Positions 7,294 to 11,218 of a DNA stretch of 11,218 nucleotides are shown here, piece after piece. Positions within the stretch are counted from its first letter, which is position 1; each line of letters starts with the position of its first letter. The notes under the pieces are model-generated. The model saw only the letters and a program-made list of their open reading frames with translations. It searched no databases and was not told the DNA's origin. This DNA is from an uncultured Peptococcaceae bacterium (GTDB taxonomy: Bacteria > Bacillota > Peptococcia > Peptococcales > Peptococcaceae), in the NCBI GenBank assembly GCA_937976375.1, contig CALJRU010000034.1, positions 1-11,218 of the forward strand, written 5' to 3'. The translations under genes and the position numbers were made by a program.

Positions 7294-7341
7294 AAGAATC
7301 CCCGGCTGCCGAAAAGTTTTCCGCAGCTGGGGATTCTTTTT
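7294..7341 (-). terminator. Hairpin terminator after the EF-hand gene
   Basis: A long inverted repeat is seen: AAGAATCCCC (7294-7303) pairs with GGGGATTCTT (7329-7338), a G-T wobble follows, then GCTGC (7305-7309) pairs with GCAGC (7323-7327), with a 13-nt loop. On the minus strand it begins about 17 nt beyond the EF-hand gene stop and ends in TTCTTTCT. It separates the two-gene unit from the hsdM promoter. The T-run is longer on the plus strand, so it may work in both directions. Confidence 0.8.
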
Positions 7342-7354
7342 CAGGTTTCGTGCA

Positions 7355-7603
7355 TTACTCCATCAAATCCACAAAAGCCTCTGGGTTCAGATTTGAATTC
7401 ACAAGAAATTGAATTTGCTCGTCGCGGTCCATCCAGCGAAATTCGACAAGACTGATGCCCGCCTGCGCAAGAGCGATCACTCGTTCTTCAAAGGCTTCGT
7501 AGTCCATCACATGGGCAAACATTGCATAATCTGCCGCCAATTCCATGGCGTCCAGATCACCACTGCCATCAAAATCAAACACATCGCCAAAAAATCCGTT
7601 CAT
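7355..7603 (-). CDS. Small EF-hand-loop protein, function unknown
   Basis: This 82-residue acidic protein has one textbook EF-hand loop at residues 10-21: D10, D12, S14, G15, L17 and E21 occupy the expected ligand and structural positions (pattern DxDxSGxLxxxE). Hydrophobic helices flank the loop on both sides. There is no signal peptide or membrane segment, so it is probably cytoplasmic. The rest, with pairs such as WMDRDEQ (57-63), shows no other motif. The ATG has AAAGGAG 8 nt upstream. It starts 36 bp after the tocopherol-cyclase-like gene with no terminator between, and a terminator follows, so it is probably the second gene of a two-gene transcript. Calcium binding is predicted from the loop only; single EF-hand loops also occur in structural dockerin-like proteins. 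Confidence 0.82.
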   Translation of the reverse strand: MNGFFGDVFDFDGSGDLDAMELAADYAMFAHVMDYEAFEERVIALAQAGISLVEFRWMDRDEQIQFLVNSNLNPEAFVDLME

Positions 7604-7639
7604 GGTAGTTGCTCCTTTCTATGTCAAACACATTTTCTC

Positions 7640-8773
7640 TCACTCATACTCGCCATATTCGCAGCCGACGTGGTTGGCGTAAACTTGGTCGATGAGGCGC
7701 CAGCGGCCGTGGCGGCGCTGGTAGAGTTTGACGGTGCCTTGGCCGGTGCCGCCGTTCCAGAGGCGGGTGTGGCGTTTATAGCCGTCGGGGGATTCGTAGT
7801 TGATGAGGAGCATGTCGGCTTTGCGGCAGGTGATGTCGACGATCATTTTGGCACGGAAGGTGGTTTGGACGACGTGCCAGATGATGTGGGTGTCGGTTTC
7901 GCGGCAGTCGAAGTGGGTGCGGCTGCCGGTCCAGAATTTGCTGAAGTTGAATTCGTAGTCCTGGCCTTCGTAGTAGAATTGGCCGAGGAGTTTGCGGCCG
8001 AGGGCGATGCCGAAGGCCTTCGGATTGCCGCCGCCGATTTCGAAAACGCTGTTGTGCAGGCGCTTGCCGGTGGCTTTGCTGATGAGGTCGTTCGAAGAAA
8101 GCCAGACCCATGGCGAGGTGAAGTCGCCACCCCAGTTTTTGTCGGCGTTGCCGTAGCAGTCTTCGGGGCGCACGATGTACTCTTCGCCGTTCAGGCGCAG
8201 CCAGCCTTCGAAGGCGGTTTTCATGCCTTCGGCGTGCCAGAACATTTCAAATGCGTTGAGCCGACGGAAAAAGGATGAGGCGCCGTAGCCAACGTTGTAG
8301 GCCACTTGCTTGTCGATGCGAATGTCCCATTCCATGGTGCCAGCGTCACTCATCCATTCAGGGTGCGCCTTGGCGTCCGCTTCAGAGACGGTGACGCGCC
8401 CGCTCATGTGCGTTTCGGAGCAGGTGCAGTCGCCGGCCGTCAAGTGGAAAGGCACACCGTCGCTGACGCGGACTTGCGACCAGGGAAAGAACCGGTGGAG
8501 CTGCCCCTTTGGGTCGCCCCAGAAGCCAACGTTGACCATGCAGTAGGACGGGCGGCGTCCGGCGCTGCGCCCTGCGGGATCGTTCCAGACGAGCACGGGC
8601 TCGGCCTGAGCGTGGGCCGGATTGCAGAGGAAGTATTCAATATAGAAGCTCTTTGCTTCGCCAGTCTTGGCGTGGTGGGCGGTGAAAGAATGCCACCACC
8701 AGTCGTAGCCTTTCTTTGCCAGCGGGCCTTTGAGCATATAGGCGTCGCGTGTGATGTCGCTTTTATTCATCAT
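7640..8773 (-). CDS. Tocopherol-cyclase-like (lipocalin-type) protein
   Basis: This 377-residue protein resembles the tocopherol cyclase family, a two-half beta-barrel fold best known from plants and cyanobacteria, where it closes the chromanol ring of vitamin E. Seen here are an N-terminal WWWHSF and FYIEYFL block (25-49), PSYCMVNVG (75-83), and the most telling segment DKNWGGDF..PWVW (211-224), which matches the family's NWG-F-W-W motif. No signal peptide or membrane helix is present. Bacillota do not normally make tocopherol, so the real substrate is unknown; a lipid or hydrophobic small molecule is a guess. Two ATGs overlap at the start (8773, 8770). GGAGG is 4 nt before the first and 7 nt before the second, which favours 8770. 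It has its own promoter and is followed by the EF-hand gene. Confidence 0.72.
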   Translation of the reverse strand: MMNKSDITRDAYMLKGPLAKKGYDWWWHSFTAHHAKTGEAKSFYIEYFLCNPAHAQAEPVLVWNDPAGRSAGRRPSYCMVNVGFWGDPKGQLHRFFPWSQVRVSDGVPFHLTAGDCTCSETHMSGRVTVSEADAKAHPEWMSDAGTMEWDIRIDKQVAYNVGYGASSFFRRLNAFEMFWHAEGMKTAFEGWLRLNGEEYIVRPEDCYGNADKNWGGDFTSPWVWLSSNDLISKATGKRLHNSVFEIGGGNPKAFGIALGRKLLGQFYYEGQDYEFNFSKFWTGSRTHFDCRETDTHIIWHVVQTTFRAKMIVDITCRKADMLLINYESPDGYKRHTRLWNGGTGQGTVKLYQRRHGRWRLIDQVYANHVGCEYGEYE

Positions 8774-8822
8774 GCAGCCTCCTTAATAAGTGCCGATCAT
8801 GAGGCACAAGTTCTTACTTTCC

Positions 8823-8851
8823 AGTATACGCCATCCTGCGCGCGCTGGCAA
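8823..8851 (-). promoter_or_regulatory. Promoter of the tocopherol-cyclase-like gene
   Basis: On the minus strand, -35 TTGCCA (8846-8851) and -10 TATACT (8823-8828) are separated by exactly 17 bp, each matching consensus at five of six positions. The predicted start is near 8816. The leader contains a 5-bp inverted repeat, GTGCC (8790-8794) and GGCAC (8803-8807), which might be an operator or hairpin. Confidence 0.78.
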
Positions 8852-8860
8852 ACGTGCGCA

Positions 8861-8897
8861 TAAAAAAAGCTCACGCCGAGAGGGAAACGACGTGAAC
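8861..8897 (-). terminator. Intrinsic terminator after the MATE transporter gene
   Basis: On the minus strand, GTTCACGTCG (8888-8897) pairs with CGGCGTGAGC (8869-8878) with two G-T wobbles and a 9-nt loop, followed by seven Ts (8862-8868). It lies 11 bp past the transporter stop and just before the promoter of the next gene. Confidence 0.9.
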
Positions 8898-8907
8898 TTG
8901 TGTGGGT

Positions 8908-10299
8908 TTAGGAGTGCTGCAATCGTGGGCTTTTTTGCTGCTGTTTGCACTGTGCCTTTTCAGCATGCTGTTCCAGCTGCTTTTCGTGCAGATAAAGGAC
9001 GATGCAGATCACTGTCAAAATGGCTTCCACCAATGGCTGCGCGGCAATGACGCCGGAGAGCTGCCAGTAGTGGTTCAAAACAACGACCGCTGGAATAAAG
9101 AGCACCACATTGCGCAGGATGGTGATGGTGAGCGAGCGCAGGGCTTTGCCCAGCGCCTGGAAATAGCTGGTAACCATGTTGATGACGCTGACCAGCGGCG
9201 CCGACAGGCACAGGATGCGCAGGAAGAACGCCGTCTGCTGAATGAGGGCTGCTTCATGCAGGAAAATGGCCGACAGCTGCACCCCGAAAGCCAGGAAAAT
9301 CGCCGTAAAAACAGCTCCCAGCACAATGCCATAGAGAATCGAAAGGCGCACCGTTGCAAACATGCGTGGTCGCTCCTCGGCGCCATAATAGTAGCCGATG
9401 AGCGGTGTGACCCCTTGCGACAGACCCACCAGAAGCATGATCGGCACGCTGTCGATTTTGTAGGCGATGCCATAGGCCGCCACAGCATCGGACCCATAGA
9501 TGGCAATGTAGTTGTTAAGGACAATATTGGCAGCGCTCATGAGAATGGTGATCAGCGAGCCTGGAATGCCAATACTCACCACACTGCGTACCATCTCAGC
9601 ATGAGGATGGAACTGGCGCAGGGACAGCGGCATCAGGTCGCTGCCGCGGCGCGCTTCCTGCACCATGCAGACAAGGTAATACACCGTTGCGCAGGCAAAG
9701 CCCAGCGATGTTGCCAGCGCTGCGCCGGCGGTGCCCCATTGCAGCAGGTTGATAAAAACAAAATCCAGCACGATGTTGATGGCGTTCCCCAAAACCAGGC
9801 CCACGGTGCCTTGTTTGATCAACCCCACAGAGCGAAACAGGTGCACAAACCCATTGGCCAGCATGATGAACGGCGCACCAAGGAAAATGTACAGCAGATA
9901 ATCGCAGGTATAGCCCATGTTTTCCGCATCGGCACCAGCCAGGCGTGCCAGCGGCGTCATAAGCACAAGCCCTGCCGCCAAGACCACCACCCCTGCCAGA
10001 ACCATGGCATAGAGGCAGAAGTTCATGGTTTGCTCGGCCTTTTGCGGCTTGCCTTCTCCCAATAGACGGGCAATCACACTGCTGCCGCCCATGCCAAAGA
10101 TGCAGGCGATGGACATGATGATGAGCAAAATTGGCGCGCACAGCGTCACGGCGGCAATCATGGCTGGCGTCTTTGTCAGCGACACGAAAAAGGTATCGGC
10201 CATGTTATAAATGAGTGTGGTCAGCTGACCGAGCATCGCCGGCAGACCCACACGAAAAATGGCTTTTGACAATTTCTTTTCTTCAAATACAGATGGCAT
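8908..10299 (-). CDS. MATE-family multidrug/toxin efflux transporter
   Basis: This integral membrane protein (463 residues, the usual MATE length of about 450) exports drugs, dyes or metabolites in exchange for Na+ or H+. About twelve hydrophobic segments run through two homologous halves. The opening block, with GLPAMLGQLTTLIYNMADTF (18-37), is the typical first-helix MATE signature, and MGGSSVIARLLGEGKPQKAEQ (from about residue 69) is the conserved loop after helix 2. The second half repeats the pattern at about 250-300. The C-terminal tail (about 435-463) is hydrophilic and Gln/Lys-rich. The start ATG has AGAGGAG 7 nt upstream. The gene is transcribed away from a Crp/Fnr-type regulator across 85 bp, a layout that suggests this regulator controls it. 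The substrate cannot be predicted. Confidence 0.95.
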   Translation of the reverse strand: MPSVFEEKKLSKAIFRVGLPAMLGQLTTLIYNMADTFFVSLTKTPAMIAAVTLCAPILLIIMSIACIFGMGGSSVIARLLGEGKPQKAEQTMNFCLYAMVLAGVVVLAAGLVLMTPLARLAGADAENMGYTCDYLLYIFLGAPFIMLANGFVHLFRSVGLIKQGTVGLVLGNAINIVLDFVFINLLQWGTAGAALATSLGFACATVYYLVCMVQEARRGSDLMPLSLRQFHPHAEMVRSVVSIGIPGSLITILMSAANIVLNNYIAIYGSDAVAAYGIAYKIDSVPIMLLVGLSQGVTPLIGYYYGAEERPRMFATVRLSILYGIVLGAVFTAIFLAFGVQLSAIFLHEAALIQQTAFFLRILCLSAPLVSVINMVTSYFQALGKALRSLTITILRNVVLFIPAVVVLNHYWQLSGVIAAQPLVEAILTVICIVLYLHEKQLEQHAEKAQCKQQQKSPRLQHS

Positions 10300-10314
10300 G
10301 TTTGATCTCCTCTC

Positions 10315-10343
10315 TTGTAAGCAGAGCGATTATACCGTACAAT
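10315..10343 (+). promoter_or_regulatory. Promoter of the Crp/Fnr-type regulator gene
   Basis: -35 TTGTAA (10315-10320) and -10 TACAAT (10338-10343) are 17 bp apart. The predicted start is near 10350. The elements interlock with those of the opposing transporter promoter, so the two promoters probably exclude each other. Confidence 0.55.
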
Positions 10344-10357
10344 GAAAGGAAATAACC
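10329..10357 (-). promoter_or_regulatory. Promoter of the MATE transporter gene
   Basis: On the minus strand a perfect -10 TATAAT (10329-10334) is present, but the hexamer 17 bp upstream (GGTTAT, 10352-10357) is a poor -35. The predicted start is near 10322. A good -10 with a weak -35 fits dependence on an activator. Confidence 0.55.
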
Positions 10358-10373
10358 GGACATTTGTCTTGTT
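10354..10373. promoter_or_regulatory. Candidate Crp/Fnr-type operator between the divergent genes
   Basis: An imperfect 20-bp palindrome has arms AACnnGACA and TGTCnnGTT around a TT centre; seven of nine arm positions pair. Its size and symmetry suit a Crp-family dimer. The centre is about 41.5 bp upstream of the predicted transporter start, the classical class II activator position. It also covers about +4 to +23 of the regulator transcript, where binding would block the regulator's own gene. Binding is inferred. Confidence 0.5.
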
Positions 10374-10384
10374 TGGAGGGTATC

Positions 10385-11005
10385 ATGCAAAAAATCTACG
10401 ATCAAAAAGCCATCGCCGACGCTCTGCATCAAAGCCGCTATGGCGAAGTGCTGCAGAATCTTGACGTGCCACTTTTTCTCGTGCAGTACGACAAAGGCGA
10501 ACTGGTCACTGCACCATTTCTGCCGGGAACATGGTTCCAGGTCGTCGTGCAGGGCAGCCTCGCCATCTATATCATTCGCAGCAACGGCGCCCGCTATGCG
10601 CTGTCCAGCGGCGGCAAGGATTATATTCTCGGCGACATGGAGCTTTTCGAAAGCAACGGCGGCAACATCTACACCGAAGCCAGCACACCGCTGCGCTGCC
10701 TCACCCTCTCCCTCGACGAAAACCGCGACACCCTCCTCACCAACAACGCCTTTCTAGAGCTCATCGGCGCCAGCCTGGCCAAGAAAATGGCCCTCATCAC
10801 CGAGCTGGACGCCGCTCCCAGTTCTCTGTCCGACCGCGTCCTCTCCTACATGCGCTACCGCTGCCCCGACGGCATCCTCAAAGGCGTCGAAAAAACCGCC
10901 TTTCACCTCCACTGCAGCCCCCGCCAGCTCCAGCGCATCCTCAACCGCTTCACCCAGGAAGGCCAAATCAAAAAAATCGGCAAAGGCATCTACCGTCTGC
11001 TGTGA
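10385..11005 (+). CDS. Crp/Fnr-family transcriptional regulator
   Basis: This 206-residue protein has the two-domain Crp/Fnr layout. The N-terminal beta-barrel sensor (about 20-115) includes GTWFQVVVQGSLAIY (48-62) and ILGDMELF (81-88), the counterpart of the GE-L-F segment of cyclic-nucleotide folds. A dimerisation helix (about 118-142) follows, then a winged helix-turn-helix (about 165-206) with recognition-helix region CSPRQLQRILNRF (177-189). The cAMP-binding Arg-Ser pocket of Crp is not visible, and there is no N-terminal cysteine cluster as in Fnr, so the ligand is unknown. The start is ATG 10385, with GGAGG at 10375-10379; an upstream TTG at 10364 lacks a proper ribosome binding site. 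It is divergent from the MATE transporter, which is its likely target, and it probably regulates itself. A strong terminator follows. Confidence 0.92.
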   Translation: MQKIYDQKAIADALHQSRYGEVLQNLDVPLFLVQYDKGELVTAPFLPGTWFQVVVQGSLAIYIIRSNGARYALSSGGKDYILGDMELFESNGGNIYTEASTPLRCLTLSLDENRDTLLTNNAFLELIGASLAKKMALITELDAAPSSLSDRVLSYMRYRCPDGILKGVEKTAFHLHCSPRQLQRILNRFTQEGQIKKIGKGIYRLL

Positions 11006-11021
11006 AAAGATCTAAAAATTT

Positions 11022-11062
11022 TCCCAGTGTATACAATGTGTTGTATGCACTGGGATTTTTTT
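11022..11062 (+). terminator. Intrinsic terminator of the regulator gene
   Basis: TCCCAGTGTATACAA (11022-11036) pairs with TTGTATGCACTGGGA (11041-11055) over 15 bp with one wobble and a 4-nt loop, followed by seven Ts (11056-11062). It lies 16 bp after the regulator stop. Confidence 0.95.
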
Positions 11063-11080
11063 ATTAATGTAGCTTTCTTC

Positions 11081-11218
11081 TTTCAGCGCGACCATCCACT
11101 TCTCAGCGCGACCATCCACTTCTCAACGCGACCGTCCGCTTCTCAACGCGACCATCTGCTTCTCAACGCGACCGTCTGCTTCTCAACGCGACCGTCTGCT
11201 TCTCAACGCGACCGTCTG
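11081..11218. repeat. 20-bp tandem repeat array, continuing past the window
   Basis: Seven head-to-tail units of exactly 20 bp begin at 11081, 11101, 11121, 11141, 11161, 11181 and 11201; the last is cut by the window edge. Consensus of the last three is TCTCAACGCGACCGTCTGCT. The first two units differ by AG for AA, CAT for CGT, and CCAC for CTGC; units three and four are intermediate, and nearly all changes are transitions. There are no spacers, so it is not CRISPR. A 20-bp period shifts the frame each unit, the minus strand hits TGA in all frames, and the plus strand has no start codon here, so it is probably non-coding. The function is unknown. Confidence 0.95.

Noticed and set aside
7409..8278. 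A 289-codon plus-strand open frame
   Set aside because: It is antisense to the EF-hand and tocopherol-cyclase-like genes. Its Ala/Val/Phe/Glu-rich low-complexity translation is a codon-bias shadow.
8902..10065. A 387-codon plus-strand open frame
   Set aside because: It is antisense to the MATE transporter, Gln/His-rich, with no membrane segments or motifs.
10364..10384. TTG start seven codons upstream for the Crp/Fnr-type regulator
   Set aside because: The GGAGG site lies downstream of this TTG and is correctly spaced only for the ATG at 10385.
11081..11218. CRISPR array
   Set aside because: Units are contiguous 20-mers with no unique spacers, and no cas genes are present.

Overview
The window looks like chromosomal DNA from a Bacillota (Firmicutes-type) bacterium of moderate GC content. 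Ribosome binding sites are strong AGGAG/GGAGG types, promoters are sigma-A-like, and intrinsic hairpin terminators follow most transcription units. I cannot name the genus. All genes except the last one read on the minus strand.

Positions 42-7275 hold a complete Type I restriction-modification operon. Read on the minus strand it runs promoter (7247-7275), hsdM, hsdS, a small uncharacterised membrane-anchored protein (TTG start), hsdR, kptA, then a hairpin terminator (42-75). Intergenic gaps are 4, 3, 25 and 40 bp, so the five genes are probably one transcript. HsdM and HsdS form the site-specific adenine methyltransferase, and HsdR adds the translocase/nuclease. The proteins resemble the IC (EcoR124-like) family: HsdR has its D-ExK nuclease residues at 151, 165 and 167. 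The centre of HsdS carries three copies of a TELT 12-bp repeat, the same kind of spacer that changes EcoR124-family specificity when the copy number changes. Two genes do not belong to the classical system: the membrane-anchored protein between hsdS and hsdR, and kptA, a Tpt1/KptA RNA 2'-phosphotransferase. The stretch of about 3.9-5.6 kb (accessory gene plus hsdS) is visibly AT-richer than its flanks.

Positions 7294-8851 hold a two-gene minus-strand unit. It has its own good promoter (TTGCCA-17-TATACT), a tocopherol-cyclase-like protein, a short EF-hand-loop protein and a terminator.

Positions 8861-11062 hold a MATE-family efflux transporter (minus) divergent from a Crp/Fnr-type regulator (plus). 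The two promoters overlap in the 85-bp gap. A 20-bp imperfect palindrome sits where a Crp-type protein could activate the transporter and roadblock its own gene. Each gene ends in a clear terminator.

The last 138 bp (11081-11218) are a perfectly periodic 20-bp tandem repeat that runs off the end of the window, with no coding explanation visible.

The best candidates for something undescribed are the five-gene hsdM-hsdS-membrane protein-hsdR-kptA operon and the 20-bp repeat array.
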